A stretch of DNA of 64,000 bases from Paenibacillus sp. JJ-223 (GTDB lineage Bacteria > Bacillota > Bacilli > Paenibacillales > Paenibacillaceae), in NCBI RefSeq assembly GCF_927798175.1, contig NZ_CAKMMP010000001.1:620001-684000 (forward strand). Reading direction: 5' to 3'. Within the stretch, counting starts at the first letter, position 1, and each line of letters opens with the position of its first letter. Shown piece by piece: positions 1 to 10,134 of the stretch. The position numbers were made by a program, and so were the translations under genes. A model generated the notes under the pieces. It saw only the letters and a list, made by a program, of their open reading frames with translations. It did no database searches and was not told the DNA's origin.

Positions 1-710
1 CTCAAGAGTTTCAAGTGAAGATTCCAGCGCTGGAAGAGATTCCGGCACATGCAGGTCGGTTAAAGCTCGTATATACAAGCCGTTATTTTCAGCCGCAGGC
101 AGATAAGCTGGACGATAGTTTTATTTTTACGGGTCCTTCGATCATACCGCGCCCAGATGCACCGACCTTCTCGTTCAAGCTGCTTCGTAAACGTTATCCG
201 CAAACGGTGTACATTTCCATGGGTACCATTTTAAATAAGGATCTGGATTTCTATCGGCTTTGTTTTGAAGCCTTGGGAGATTTGCCGGTGAATGTTGTTC
301 TATCTTCTGGAAAATACACGGATATGGAGCCGCTGGCTGATCGGATTCCTGACAATTTTATCGTCAAACCATACATTGCACAGCTCGATATGCTGCAGCA
401 TACGGATGTTTTTATTACACATGCGGGGATGAACAGTGCGAGTGAAGCCCTTTATTACAACGTGCCATTGGTGATGATTCCATTAACTTCGGACCAGCCT
501 CTTGTCGCCAAACGGGTACAGGAGTTGGGAGGGGGCATCACTTTAAACAAACATGCTCTAAGCGCAACAGATTTGAGAGCGGCATTAACAGAAGTTTTGA
601 GCAATCCGCGCTACAAACAGCAGGCTTACCTTATCGGCGAATCTTTACGGCATGCCGGCGGTTTCAAGCGGGCCGCCGAGATAATCAAAAGCCATTTTGC
701 TAAAGTATAA
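1..710 (+). CDS. MGT-family glycosyltransferase, 5'-truncated by window edge
   Basis: C-terminal part of a GT1/MGT-type UDP-sugar glycosyltransferase (YjiC/macrolide glycosyltransferase-like), which moves a sugar from a nucleotide donor to a small acceptor in the cytoplasm. The reading frame is open from base 3 through the window edge, so the GTG at 15 is probably not the real start. About 235 residues are visible, roughly the second half of a family member of about 400. The donor-binding signature HAGMNSASEAL, followed by a PLVMIP and DQPLVAKRVQELGGG stretch, lies about two thirds into the visible part. Acceptor unknown. The gene is not obviously linked to the sugar loci downstream, which start on the opposite strand. 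Confidence 0.85.
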   Translation, partial: QEFQVKIPALEEIPAHAGRLKLVYTSRYFQPQADKLDDSFIFTGPSIIPRPDAPTFSFKLLRKRYPQTVYISMGTILNKDLDFYRLCFEALGDLPVNVVLSSGKYTDMEPLADRIPDNFIVKPYIAQLDMLQHTDVFITHAGMNSASEALYYNVPLVMIPLTSDQPLVAKRVQELGGGITLNKHALSATDLRAALTEVLSNPRYKQQAYLIGESLRHAGGFKRAAEIIKSHFAKV

Positions 711-714
711 CGAC

Positions 715-762
715 GAAAAAAGCAGCCAGTTATCGAGGGGGGATCCTCTTTAACTGGCTGCT
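715..762 (-). terminator. Rho-independent terminator between convergent genes
   Basis: Inverted repeat AGCAGCCAGTTA (721-732) and TAACTGGCTGCT (751-762), with a smaller GAGG/CCTC stem inside. The A-run at 715-720 becomes a U-run on the minus strand, so it best terminates the alpha-galactosidase transcript. It may also stop the glycosyltransferase, but there is no T-run on that side. Confidence 0.8.
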
Positions 763-878
763 TGCATATACATATGCGATGAAGCTGGCGCACTTATATT
801 GTTTCTTCGTTACCCTGCCGACTAGCTGCTTTACTGTATTTCTTTAATGAACATTAGCTCAAATAACAGCGTATTCAG

Positions 879-3122
879 TTACTCCACAGTCCGCAGACGG
901 AAGGTCTGGCTGGCGAAATCGCCTTGGAGATCTGAGATGACGAGACCGATCCGCATCAGCTGATCGCCACCGAAGCTCTGTCCGCCAAAGGCTTGTCGGA
1001 ATGGGGAGGTTTCATTGCCAGCAGCATCAGTGCCTGATTCGAGTCGATATTTCTTGTTCGGGTCGAGTCCTTTGAGCTTCAGACGCCGAATCGGTCCATT
1101 GGCCTCGGCCAGCACACGGAAGAAGGCCACGAATGCCTCCGACTGATCCTCGTTCACGAACATCCAGGCCGTATTGCCGCGTCCCTCGAACGGGCTGAGC
1201 AGTCTGTGCATATCCCCCTGCTGTACCAGAGAACGGATCTCCTTGTATTGGGCGACCTGTCTTGCTGCCAGAGCTTTATCCTCCGCGGATAGTGCGGTCA
1301 GATCAAGCTCATAGCCGAAATTTCCGCTCATGGCCACGTCACCGCGCATGGTAAGGGAGGTGGTACGGTGTACTTGATGGTTCGGTACATTCGATACATG
1401 CGCACCCATCGTACTGACCGGGTAGACGATGCTCGTACCGTATTGGATCGCCAATCGCTCGATAGCGTCCGTATCATCGCTGGTCCAGGTTTGCGGCATA
1501 TAGTGCAGCATGCCTGGATCAAAGCGGCCGCCACCGCCGGAGCAGCTTTCGAACAGAATGTGCGGGAAGCTGGTGATCAGGCGTTCCAGCAGATCATACA
1601 GCCCAAGGATATACCGATGAGCCGTCTCCTGCTGCCGTTCACGGGAGGCAGACGCCGAGGCCACCTCCGTCATGTTTCGATTCATATCCCACTTCACGTA
1701 AGTGATCGGGGCCGAGGAGAATACGGCGCTTAGCGTATCGTACAGATAATCGCATACTTCCTTGCGCGACAGATCAAGCACGAGCTGGGAACGGGCTTCC
1801 GTACGACGGCGGCCCTCCGCATGCAGGCACCAATCCGGATGCTTGCGGTACAGCTCACTTTCTGGCGAGATCATCTCCGGCTCGACCCACAGGCCGAACT
1901 GCATGCCTTTATCATTGACGCGTTTGGCCAGATCAGCTAGACCGCCCGGCAGCTTGCGTCGATCCTCGAACCAGTCCCCAAGAGAGCTGTCATCATTATC
2001 ACGCTTGCCGAACCACCCGTCGTCAAGGACGAAGAGCTCAATGCCGAGTGGACTGGCTTCCTTCGCGATCGCTTCGATCTTGTCAGCATCGAAATTGAAG
2101 TAGGTCGCCTCCCAGTTATTGATTAGAATCGGACGCACCTCGTCCCTAAAGTTGCCGCGGCATAGACGAGTCCGGTACAGGCGGTGATAGGTACGAGACA
2201 TGCCTCCCAGCCCTTGACCGGAATACACCATCACGACTTCAGGCGTTTGGAACGACTCTCCGGGCGCAAGCTGCCACGAAAAATCAAACGGATTGATTCC
2301 GATGCTGACCCGGGTCTGTCCGAATTGTTCAACTTCGGCTTGTGCGACAAAATTGCCGCTGTACACCAGGCTGAAGCCGTATACATCGCCAAGATCCTCG
2401 GTGGCGTCCGGACGGAGCAGGGCGAGGAATGGGTTCATCTGGTGGCTGCTGGAGCCGCGGCGGCTGTCCAGACGCAAGGCGCCAGGACCGAGCTCTTTCC
2501 GCTGAATATGGCGCTCGCGTACCCAGGCACCCGACAGATAGAGAGCCTCGTACTCGGAGTCGCTGAAATCTACGGATGCACTCATGGCTTCTTCGAGGTG
2601 AAGTGCAGCCTTGCCCTCATGTTCAAATAAAGTGGAGCGTGCAATCGCACTATGATTGGCAAAAACGGTGTACAGCAAAGTTGCCTTAAGGCCTGAATAA
2701 TCATCCTTAAGATACAGGTGGAGCGTCGTAGCTTCCTCATCCGTTTCTGCATAGACAGCAGGAAGTCCTGTCAGCTTGGGCTTTCCAGGGACGATGCGGT
2801 AGCCGCTGTATTTCAGCTCGGTAATTCTGCTTCCATCCTCCAGCTTCACTTGGTAAGCGGGCTGACGGAAGTCACTGGTGCCGAATTGCGGATATTCCTG
2901 AGGCAGCGTGTCCAGTGAGATCGTACGATTCGCAGGTATCGGATTCGGAGAGAACGAGCAGCGCTCCCGCAGCTCCAGAATGTGCCCCAGACTGGCATCG
3001 TGGTTCAGTTGCGCACCCCAATACAGATGGGCAGGATAGCCTTCAATGATTTGGAACAGATAGCTGCTGTCTTTGGACTGCAAATGAAACAGGCCTAGTG
3101 TCTCGTCTACATGGATATTCAT
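879..3122 (-). CDS. Alpha-galactosidase, GH36
   Basis: Cytoplasmic retaining alpha-galactosidase that releases galactose from melibiose, raffinose-family sugars or galactomannan oligosaccharides. It resembles Geobacillus AgaN along its length: the WEATYFNFD segment, WVEPEMISP, the nucleophile motif YVKWDMNRN (Asp near residue 480) and the acid/base region TSDDTDA (near residue 550). No signal peptide. I place the start at the ATG ending at 3122 (747 aa), because GGGAG lies 8 bases upstream and family members begin at this point (NIHVDE). An in-frame ATG at 3176 would add 18 residues but has no ribosome site. It follows the LacI gene on the same strand, so the two may be co-transcribed. Confidence 0.93.
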   Translation of the reverse strand: MNIHVDETLGLFHLQSKDSSYLFQIIEGYPAHLYWGAQLNHDASLGHILELRERCSFSPNPIPANRTISLDTLPQEYPQFGTSDFRQPAYQVKLEDGSRITELKYSGYRIVPGKPKLTGLPAVYAETDEEATTLHLYLKDDYSGLKATLLYTVFANHSAIARSTLFEHEGKAALHLEEAMSASVDFSDSEYEALYLSGAWVRERHIQRKELGPGALRLDSRRGSSSHQMNPFLALLRPDATEDLGDVYGFSLVYSGNFVAQAEVEQFGQTRVSIGINPFDFSWQLAPGESFQTPEVVMVYSGQGLGGMSRTYHRLYRTRLCRGNFRDEVRPILINNWEATYFNFDADKIEAIAKEASPLGIELFVLDDGWFGKRDNDDSSLGDWFEDRRKLPGGLADLAKRVNDKGMQFGLWVEPEMISPESELYRKHPDWCLHAEGRRRTEARSQLVLDLSRKEVCDYLYDTLSAVFSSAPITYVKWDMNRNMTEVASASASRERQQETAHRYILGLYDLLERLITSFPHILFESCSGGGGRFDPGMLHYMPQTWTSDDTDAIERLAIQYGTSIVYPVSTMGAHVSNVPNHQVHRTTSLTMRGDVAMSGNFGYELDLTALSAEDKALAARQVAQYKEIRSLVQQGDMHRLLSPFEGRGNTAWMFVNEDQSEAFVAFFRVLAEANGPIRRLKLKGLDPNKKYRLESGTDAAGNETSPFRQAFGGQSFGGDQLMRIGLVISDLQGDFASQTFRLRTVE

Positions 3123-3248
3123 CAGATTCACTCCCGGGTTCAAAATGATTTGTTGCCCGATCAGGCTTATAGCCATCGGTACTTGAAGTTCAAATATGCG
3201 TGACCATTATTCTCCTGCAGCAATAATAATGTCATCGTGCCGTGCGGA

Positions 3249-4259
<1,011 letters not shown>

Positions 4260-4266
4260 TCACACC

Positions 4267-4290
4267 TTTTAGTTAATAATTTTACTAAAA
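4267..4290. promoter_or_regulatory. Candidate LacI-family operator
   Basis: Inverted repeat TTTTAGT (4267-4273) and ACTAAAA (4284-4290) with a 10-base AT-rich centre, directly upstream of and touching the ribosome site of the LacI gene. The position suits autoregulation. It is a short repeat in AT-rich DNA, so chance cannot be excluded. Confidence 0.4.
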
Positions 4291-4325
4291 CAATATCTTG
4301 AGCCTATCACACTCTACAAGCGATT

Positions 4326-4342
4326 TCAATAACCGCTTACAT
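4326..4342 (-). promoter_or_regulatory. cre-like catabolite repression site
   Basis: On the minus strand reads ATGTAAGCGGTTATTGA, close to the Bacillus cre consensus (TGNAANCGNTNNCA) except at the last conserved CA. It lies in the divergent region between the LacI and kinase genes, where bound CcpA could affect both directions. Confidence 0.45.
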
Positions 4343-4433
4343 CTTCCCCGGCTTTTCTAGCATTTTCTATCTACTCTTCTGTGGAGGAGTTGTGTTAACA
4401 TGATGAGTATTCTTCGAATTGCGGGGGCGAATC

Positions 4434-6236
4434 ATGTACAAGTACTTGTCTTTGGCACATCAATGGTTCGGGCGGCTGCGCTTCAAGAGCAAGGTGATTG
4501 CCCTGTTTCTTCCCTTAATCATGTTATCATTGGTTATTCTTGGTGCCGGATCGAGCCAAATCTTCAGCCGCTCCTTGATTGAGCGGACAACCAGCAATGT
4601 GATGGACGAATCTCAACTGATTTTGTCTAGAACCGATTACATTTTCAGCAGTGTAGAGACCGCCGCGAATATTATGGTCACGAATATTAACCGTTTGTAT
4701 GAATCGAATGGCGGGTCTCCGGAATCCACGGTCGAGAAGACGCGTTTTGCGAATCTGATGCAGAGCCGCCTGTCCATAGATGTATCGATCTTCAAGGAGG
4801 TAGACGGAGCTGTATTCGTGGATCGCAGCGGGAACATATACTCCTCCTATGACGAGAAAGGGGATGCCGAGCGTATCCGCAAGCTGGTGGTTAGCGGTCA
4901 GGAGATGGACAGCTATGGGCGTGCGAGCTGGATCGACATGGAACGCAGAGACATGCTGACACCGGACCCGGCCTCTCCGATTCTGACGCTCCGCAAGACG
5001 GTCATTCACATCGACAATGGGGAAGTATACGGGACCTTGTTCCTGCTGGTGAAGGAGGAGCGGTTATCTGCATATCTGAAATCCAGTGATGCATCCACGC
5101 CGAAAGCCTACTATTTTCTCGATAGGGGCAACCAGGTGGTCGTAGCTGAAGATTATGCGCAGCTGATGCAACCGATTAGCTCCGAGCTGGTGCTGTCCAT
5201 GCAGTCTTGCGCCGGTCACTCTTCCGCTGCAGCATGCTCGTTCCAGGAGAACGGTAATCTGATTACAGTAGTCAATTATGACCGGATGAACTGGAAGCTC
5301 GTGAATGTTGTGTCCCTGAATTTGCTTATGGCAGATGTACGCAAGAATGTCGGATTAACCGCAGCGATTGGCGTGTTCTGCCTGGTATTTTCCTGGCTTG
5401 GTGCGAGCTTTCTGTCCCGAATGGTCGTCAGTCCGCTGGAGCAGCTGACTGGGGCGATGCGAAAGGTAGTGAACGGGGATATACATACCGTAGCGCATGT
5501 ACGTTCCGAGGATGAGATCGGTACGATTGCCGAGGCCTTTAACTATATGGTTAGACGGGTGCGGGAGCTGCTCGACACAGTCAGGCAGGAGCAGAATCGC
5601 AAGCGTGAATTTGAGCTCGCCTTGATGAGCGCACAGATCAAGCCCCATTTTCTATACAACACGCTGGATACCATCTATGCGCTGAATGAGCTGGACCGTC
5701 ATGATGAAGCGAGAGATACGACCAAGGCGTTGGCTGATTTTTACCGGACGGCCTTGAATAAAGGACGAGAGCTCATCCTTCTGGAGAAGGAGACGGAGCT
5801 GACGGACGACTATCTGACGATTCTGCAGATCCGCTATCCCGATGTATTCCGTTACGAGATTGACATTCCGTCTGAGCTGGCGGGCACCCCGATTCCGAAG
5901 CTGTCGCTTCAGCCTCTGGTGGAGAATGCGATTTATCATGGGTTGAAGGCCAAAGGCATCAAGGGCTTCATCCGTATATCCGCCTTCAGTCAGAACGGCA
6001 AGGTCATCATCCGGGTAGAGGATAACGGGGTAGGGATGGAGGCCGCACAGGTAGAAGCTATTATGTCACGGGATTCATCCGAGTCGGTTGCGCGTTCGAT
6101 CGGTACGTATAGTGTTCAGCAACGGTTGAATTTGTATTTTGGAGAGGAATACGGAATTATGGTGCATAGCGTTCCCGGAGAGGGGACAAGGGTCGAGCTG
6201 TCTTTGCCGATGCTGAAAAAGGGAAGTGAGGCATAG
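4434..6236 (+). CDS. YesM-type sensor histidine kinase (locus A)
   Basis: Membrane sensor kinase of the HPK7/YesM class, 600 aa from the ATG at 4434, which has GGGGG upstream; a TTG at 4419 is the alternative. Order: transmembrane helix about residues 19-38, extracytoplasmic sensor region to about 300, second helix about 303-325, HAMP, then the His_kinase domain with phospho-acceptor His405 in QIKPHFLYNTL and an ATPase domain with PLVENAIYHG and DNGVGM. It overlaps the ribosome site of the partner response regulator gene. It presumably senses an alpha-galactoside, perhaps through the binding protein encoded at 7838. Confidence 0.92.
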   Translation: MYKYLSLAHQWFGRLRFKSKVIALFLPLIMLSLVILGAGSSQIFSRSLIERTTSNVMDESQLILSRTDYIFSSVETAANIMVTNINRLYESNGGSPESTVEKTRFANLMQSRLSIDVSIFKEVDGAVFVDRSGNIYSSYDEKGDAERIRKLVVSGQEMDSYGRASWIDMERRDMLTPDPASPILTLRKTVIHIDNGEVYGTLFLLVKEERLSAYLKSSDASTPKAYYFLDRGNQVVVAEDYAQLMQPISSELVLSMQSCAGHSSAAACSFQENGNLITVVNYDRMNWKLVNVVSLNLLMADVRKNVGLTAAIGVFCLVFSWLGASFLSRMVVSPLEQLTGAMRKVVNGDIHTVAHVRSEDEIGTIAEAFNYMVRRVRELLDTVRQEQNRKREFELALMSAQIKPHFLYNTLDTIYALNELDRHDEARDTTKALADFYRTALNKGRELILLEKETELTDDYLTILQIRYPDVFRYEIDIPSELAGTPIPKLSLQPLVENAIYHGLKAKGIKGFIRISAFSQNGKVIIRVEDNGVGMEAAQVEAIMSRDSSESVARSIGTYSVQQRLNLYFGEEYGIMVHSVPGEGTRVELSLPMLKKGSEA

Positions 6237-6237
6237 C

Positions 6238-7344
6238 GTGTATAAAGTGATGATTGTTGATGACGAGCCGTTATTTCGTGATTTTCTGCGGCTGAAAATG
6301 GACTGGGAACGTCATGGCTTCCAGGTCTGCTGTGAGGCGAGAAATGGACAAGAGGCGCTCCAGGAAGCAGAGAAGCACAAGCCGCACCTGGCACTGGTCG
6401 ATATTAATATGCCGTTCATGGACGGGATTGAACTGGCGCAGCGGCTCAAGGTTCGGTTCGAGCGGATGGCGATTGTATTCATTTCCGGGCATAACGAGTT
6501 CGAATATTTGCAAAAAGCGGTGCGCACAGGCGTTCAGGATTATTTGCTTAAGCCCTTTAATGCAGAAGAGATGAGCGCGATGCTGACACGGATTGGGCCG
6601 GATCTGCCGAAGCTGCCGATTGCAGAGAAGCGCGGTGAATCTGGGGAGTCTATGGAAAGTACTGGTGGCGTCCGGGCTGTAGCGCCCGATCTTGGAAGCC
6701 TGCGCGATGCGGTCGTCCTGGGACTGCTCATGAAGGACAGCGAGTGCCTGGAGGAGGTCCGCAGAGCTCTGCGACAGCTCCGAATGCATGAATGGGGAGA
6801 CGAGTATGCGGATGCGACATTGATGGGGATTTTGTCCCTGGCTCTGACCTTTGCGAGTGAACGGGGCATGGGCTATGATCGGCTATGGGATCACCGGGAT
6901 GTGATCTCTCCTTATGATCATTTGCGAGGGCTTGGAAGCTGGGAGGCCGCCGAGGAGTGGCTGGTATCGCTGTACCATCGCCTGATTCGGTTGATGGAGC
7001 AAATCCGCCCGACGAAGGCCTCGAGCCTGTTCGCTGCGGCCATTCATTATATCCAGGAGCACTATTCAGACCCAGACCTGTCTGCAGAGCAGGTATCCGC
7101 CGGAGTATTCGTCGACCCCAGCTATCTGCGGCGCGTCTTCCGCAAGGAATCCGGCTTCTCGATCGTGGATCATATTACACATATTCGGATGAAGAAGGCT
7201 AAGGAGCTAATGCTGGAGGGCAACCGCAAGCTGTACGAAATCGCGGAGAGCGTCGGCTATAGCGACCCGAATTATTTCAGCAAGTCCTTTAAAAAATGCT
7301 TTGGCATGACGCCGACCGAATATGAGCAGATCAAGAAGAGATAG
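6238..7344 (+). CDS. YesN-type response regulator with AraC HTH (locus A)
   Basis: 368-residue regulator: receiver domain with phospho-acceptor Asp55 (LVDINMP), a short variable linker region, and a C-terminal AraC-type double helix-turn-helix (DPSYLRRVFRKESGFS and VGYSDPNYFSKSFKK). I choose the GTG at 6238, one base after the kinase stop codon, because GTGAGG sits 7 bases upstream and translation then begins YKVMIVDDE. It likely activates the downstream binding protein and permease genes. Confidence 0.92.
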   Translation: MYKVMIVDDEPLFRDFLRLKMDWERHGFQVCCEARNGQEALQEAEKHKPHLALVDINMPFMDGIELAQRLKVRFERMAIVFISGHNEFEYLQKAVRTGVQDYLLKPFNAEEMSAMLTRIGPDLPKLPIAEKRGESGESMESTGGVRAVAPDLGSLRDAVVLGLLMKDSECLEEVRRALRQLRMHEWGDEYADATLMGILSLALTFASERGMGYDRLWDHRDVISPYDHLRGLGSWEAAEEWLVSLYHRLIRLMEQIRPTKASSLFAAAIHYIQEHYSDPDLSAEQVSAGVFVDPSYLRRVFRKESGFSIVDHITHIRMKKAKELMLEGNRKLYEIAESVGYSDPNYFSKSFKKCFGMTPTEYEQIKKR

Positions 7345-7374
7345 CTGCAAAATAATCGTCTGTACTTTTTATAA

Positions 7375-7606
7375 TATATAGATTGAACCGGAAATTTACA
7401 CGATAACGAAGAGGGCAGAAAGAATCTGGAGAAGCGAAGCGGTCGCTTAAAAGCTTTCTGTAAGAAAGCTGCATCGGAAGCATAGGCTGATAACCGGATT
7501 TTCCCCTTGAAAAAGGGGATCAAAGAAATCCGGGGATAACAGCGATCGGAAGATGGTTCTGACCGCGTAGTGTCTCTGTGTAAAAATCATTGGTTCAACC
7601 TATATA
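7375..7606. repeat. Structured interspersed element, copy A
   Basis: A 232-base non-coding element closed by long complementary ends: TATATAGATTGAACC (7375-7389) and GGTTCAACCTATATA (7592-7606), 14 of 15 positions paired. Inside are a hairpin CTTTCTGTAAGAAAG near 7455 and a compound hairpin in which CCGGATTT pairs with AAATCCGG around a CCCCTT/AAGGGG inner stem (about 7494-7534), then the motif GGATAACAGCGATCGGAAG. Copy B at 61030-61255 has the same interior and differently sequenced but still complementary ends. It lies between the response regulator and the binding protein gene. Type unknown: structured RNA, MITE-like or REP-like DNA. Confidence 0.7.
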
Positions 7607-7641
7607 GTATTTATAAAAGTAAGCCATAAATTACGATCATA

Positions 7642-7690
7642 GAGAGCAGCTATTCTTCGTTATTGAAGGATGGCTGCTCTTCTTTCAAGG
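7642..7690 (+). terminator. Terminator-like hairpin upstream of binding protein gene
   Basis: GAGCAGCTATTCTTC and GAAGGATGGCTGCTC form a long stem followed by TTCTTTC. It would end the kinase/regulator transcript, or act as an attenuator before the binding protein gene. The remaining bases to 7837 hold a possible AT-rich promoter (around TATACTATA, 7777-7785) and no ORF I can support. Confidence 0.6.
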
Positions 7691-7837
7691 CATTTCATGA
7701 ACGACCTGCCGGGAGTTGTCCCGTTTTTTACAGATAGTGCCCGTTTTGTTCCTTAAAGAACCATGTCCGTGTTGATTATACTATAGCTACATCAATGAAA
7801 ACGCAGTCAATAGAGAGCTGCACAGGGAGGCCATGAA

Positions 7838-9148
7838 ATGAAAGTACGGAATCACAAACGTTTGAAGGCTGCATTGCTAACGCTTACAATGTCATTGGTT
7901 TTGGCTGCTTGCGGGAGCACGGAATCCTCTTCTCCGGAAGCATCGAATCCATCCGGCGATGGGACAATCAAACTGAAGGTGTATGCCCAGCATTTTGATG
8001 ATGACACGTCCAAGCCGTTCGATTATGCGGTGGAAAAGCTCAAAGAGGAAATGCCGAATGTAGAAATTGAGCTGGAGGCCGCGGTCCAGGATGGCTATCA
8101 GAAGCTGAAGACTTATGCGGCAACGGGCAATATGCCTGATATCTATTTTACAGACTGGTCGACGCTGCAGACGATGGCAAAATCCAAAAATGTCGAGCTG
8201 CTGGATGACTATGAAGCTACCACGAAATTCAAGCAGAATATGAATCCGGGCGTAGAATCCCGTCTGGTAGCGCCGGACAATCATGTATACGCTTATCCCG
8301 ATACGGGAATCGAGTTCCAGATCCTCTATTACAACAAATCGATCTTCGAACAGGTTGGCATCCAGACACCGATCAAGACCATTGATCAGATGGCCGAGGC
8401 TGCGCAGAAGCTGAAGGCTGCCGGCTATGTGCCGATGTCCATATTTGCGAAGGAAAAGTGGATTACGACCGCCTTCTATAACGGTCTGGTGACCCGCGAG
8501 CAGCCGCAAGGCTTTGGTGCGTTGGGTCAAGAGGGCGTGAAACAGCTGCCTGACGCTTTCGTGACTGCCGCTCAGCAGATGAAGAAGCTGCAGCAAGCGG
8601 GATTATTCGATGCGAATGCAACGAATACCAACTATGATCAGGCGTCCTCTTTGTTCTATCAAGGCAAAGCAGCCATGTTCGTAAATGGCCAATGGGAGAT
8701 TTACAGTTCGCAGGAGAAGCTGGGAGATCAGGTGGACTGGATGTATTGGCCGGCCAAGGACGAGGCTACCTATGAGAAATCCAAGTATTTCATCAACGGG
8801 GCGGGAGCTCCGCAAGGGTATGCCGTATATCCGGGCAGCAAGAACAAGGATACAGCGGTCGAAGTCGCAGCTTTCTTGGCGGCTAAGTCTGCCGAATACC
8901 GTTACACGCAGCTGGGCAGCCCGATCGTTTCGCCTAAGGTTGACCTGCCGATCGCTTCGGATGTTCCTGCCATGATGCAGCGTGTAGCAACCGAGCTTCT
9001 GCCGAATGCAGAGAATTACGCACAGCTGTTAAGTAATACGGCGATTACAAATGCCATCAATGACGGCACACAGTTTCTACTGGTGGATAGCTACACGCCA
9101 GAGGAATTCATCGAAAGTCTGAATCGTGTGCTGGATAAAGAGAACTAG
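7838..9148 (+). CDS. Sugar ABC transporter solute-binding lipoprotein (locus A)
   Basis: 436-residue extracellular solute-binding protein family 1 (MsmE/GanS-like). The signal peptide ends in lipobox LAAC with lipidated Cys25. The mature part has the usual two-lobe features, including DIYFTDWSTLQ, ILYYNKSIFEQVGI and QGKAAMFVNGQWEI. ATG start with GGGAGG upstream. It captures the sugar outside the membrane and hands it to the permeases at 9218 and 10135. Beside alpha-galactosidase and LacI genes, an alpha-galactoside such as melibiose or raffinose is the likely ligand (inference). Confidence 0.92.
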   Translation: MKVRNHKRLKAALLTLTMSLVLAACGSTESSSPEASNPSGDGTIKLKVYAQHFDDDTSKPFDYAVEKLKEEMPNVEIELEAAVQDGYQKLKTYAATGNMPDIYFTDWSTLQTMAKSKNVELLDDYEATTKFKQNMNPGVESRLVAPDNHVYAYPDTGIEFQILYYNKSIFEQVGIQTPIKTIDQMAEAAQKLKAAGYVPMSIFAKEKWITTAFYNGLVTREQPQGFGALGQEGVKQLPDAFVTAAQQMKKLQQAGLFDANATNTNYDQASSLFYQGKAAMFVNGQWEIYSSQEKLGDQVDWMYWPAKDEATYEKSKYFINGAGAPQGYAVYPGSKNKDTAVEVAAFLAAKSAEYRYTQLGSPIVSPKVDLPIASDVPAMMQRVATELLPNAENYAQLLSNTAITNAINDGTQFLLVDSYTPEEFIESLNRVLDKEN

Positions 9149-9155
9149 GAACCCG

Positions 9156-9188
9156 GCAGCCCTTGGTGATTTTTCATCAAGGGGTGCT
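9156..9188 (+). terminator. Intercistronic stem-loop after binding protein gene
   Basis: CCCTTGGTGA and TCATCAAGGG form a stem with no T-run, between the binding protein and first permease genes. Such hairpins commonly stabilise or partly terminate transcripts so that binding protein exceeds permease. Confidence 0.6.
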
Positions 9189-9217
9189 CTGATAGACAGA
9201 AGGGGTGGAAGAAAAAC

Positions 9218-10096
9218 ATGAATAAATATTTGGGTAACAAGACAGCACTGACTCTGTTTTTGCTGCCAGCACTGCTGATATACAGTATTGTTATAATCTA
9301 TCCCGTACTTCAGACCGTAGTTCGCAGCTTTTATGATTGGGACGGACTGAGCACACCCGAGTTCTCGGGACTCAGCAACTATATCGAGCTGTTCAATGAT
9401 CCGCTGCTTATGACCTCGCTGAAGAACGGGGGCATTTTCGCCCTTGTGCTCGTTGTCTTCCAGATTGGGCTCGGTACGATCCTTGCTCTGATCTGCGCCG
9501 ATCCCTGTACTCGTGGTCGAAAATTGTTGAAGACCGCCTACTTTATTCCCGTTGTGCTGTCGGTTACGGTTGTATGCCAGCTGTGGATTGCGATGTACGA
9601 TCCGACCAACGGACTCATTAACCGCCTGTTCACTTTGCTGCATATTCCGTATCAGCAGAACTGGCTCAATTCTCCGACGGAATCCATTATTGCGATTGCC
9701 TTCGTCAATGCCTGGCAGTTCATGGGCTACCAATTCGCGCTTCTGTATGCAGGGGTGAAATCCATTCCGGAGGATTACTTCGAGGCGGCCACAATCGACG
9801 GCTGCAGCAAATGGAAGGCACATCTTTACGTCACCCTGCCTTTGATGAGAGAGACCTACAAGTTCTGCTTCATCATTGCTATTACTTCAGGGATTGGTGC
9901 GTTCGTACAGATGCTGATCATGACCAATGGAGGTCCAGGTACCGTTAACTATACCCTCACCTTCATGATCTATCGCTATGCCTTCATGGAGAGTAATTAT
10001 GGCTATGCATGCGCTGTATCCGTGGTGCTGGTGCTGCTCTCGCTGCTCGCTACCGTAATCATCAACAAGGTATTTGACCGTGGACAACAAGCCTAA
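9218..10096 (+). CDS. CUT1 ABC sugar permease, MalF/LacF-type
   Basis: 292-residue inner-membrane permease with about six transmembrane helices, the first at residues 8-30. The cytoplasmic EAA loop, which docks the ATPase, reads YFEAATIDGCSKWKAHLYVTLP near residue 190. It pairs with the permease at 10135. No ATPase gene is nearby, as is usual for Gram-positive CUT1 importers served by a shared MsmX/MsmK protein. Confidence 0.93.
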   Translation: MNKYLGNKTALTLFLLPALLIYSIVIIYPVLQTVVRSFYDWDGLSTPEFSGLSNYIELFNDPLLMTSLKNGGIFALVLVVFQIGLGTILALICADPCTRGRKLLKTAYFIPVVLSVTVVCQLWIAMYDPTNGLINRLFTLLHIPYQQNWLNSPTESIIAIAFVNAWQFMGYQFALLYAGVKSIPEDYFEAATIDGCSKWKAHLYVTLPLMRETYKFCFIIAITSGIGAFVQMLIMTNGGPGTVNYTLTFMIYRYAFMESNYGYACAVSVVLVLLSLLATVIINKVFDRGQQA

Positions 10097-10134
10097 TCGC
10101 ATGAATGCAACTAGACATGTAAAGGAGAACGGAA

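Noticed and set aside
1328..2630. Several long frames opposite the GH36 gene (up to 148 codons)
   Set aside because: No ribosome sites, atypical composition; they are shadows of a strongly conserved enzyme gene.
7375..7606. Naming the structured element as a known class (for example HEARO/omega RNA, OLE, T-box or a riboswitch)
   Set aside because: Some features (long closing helix, scattered copies) would fit several classes, but I could not match conserved core motifs of any of them from memory.
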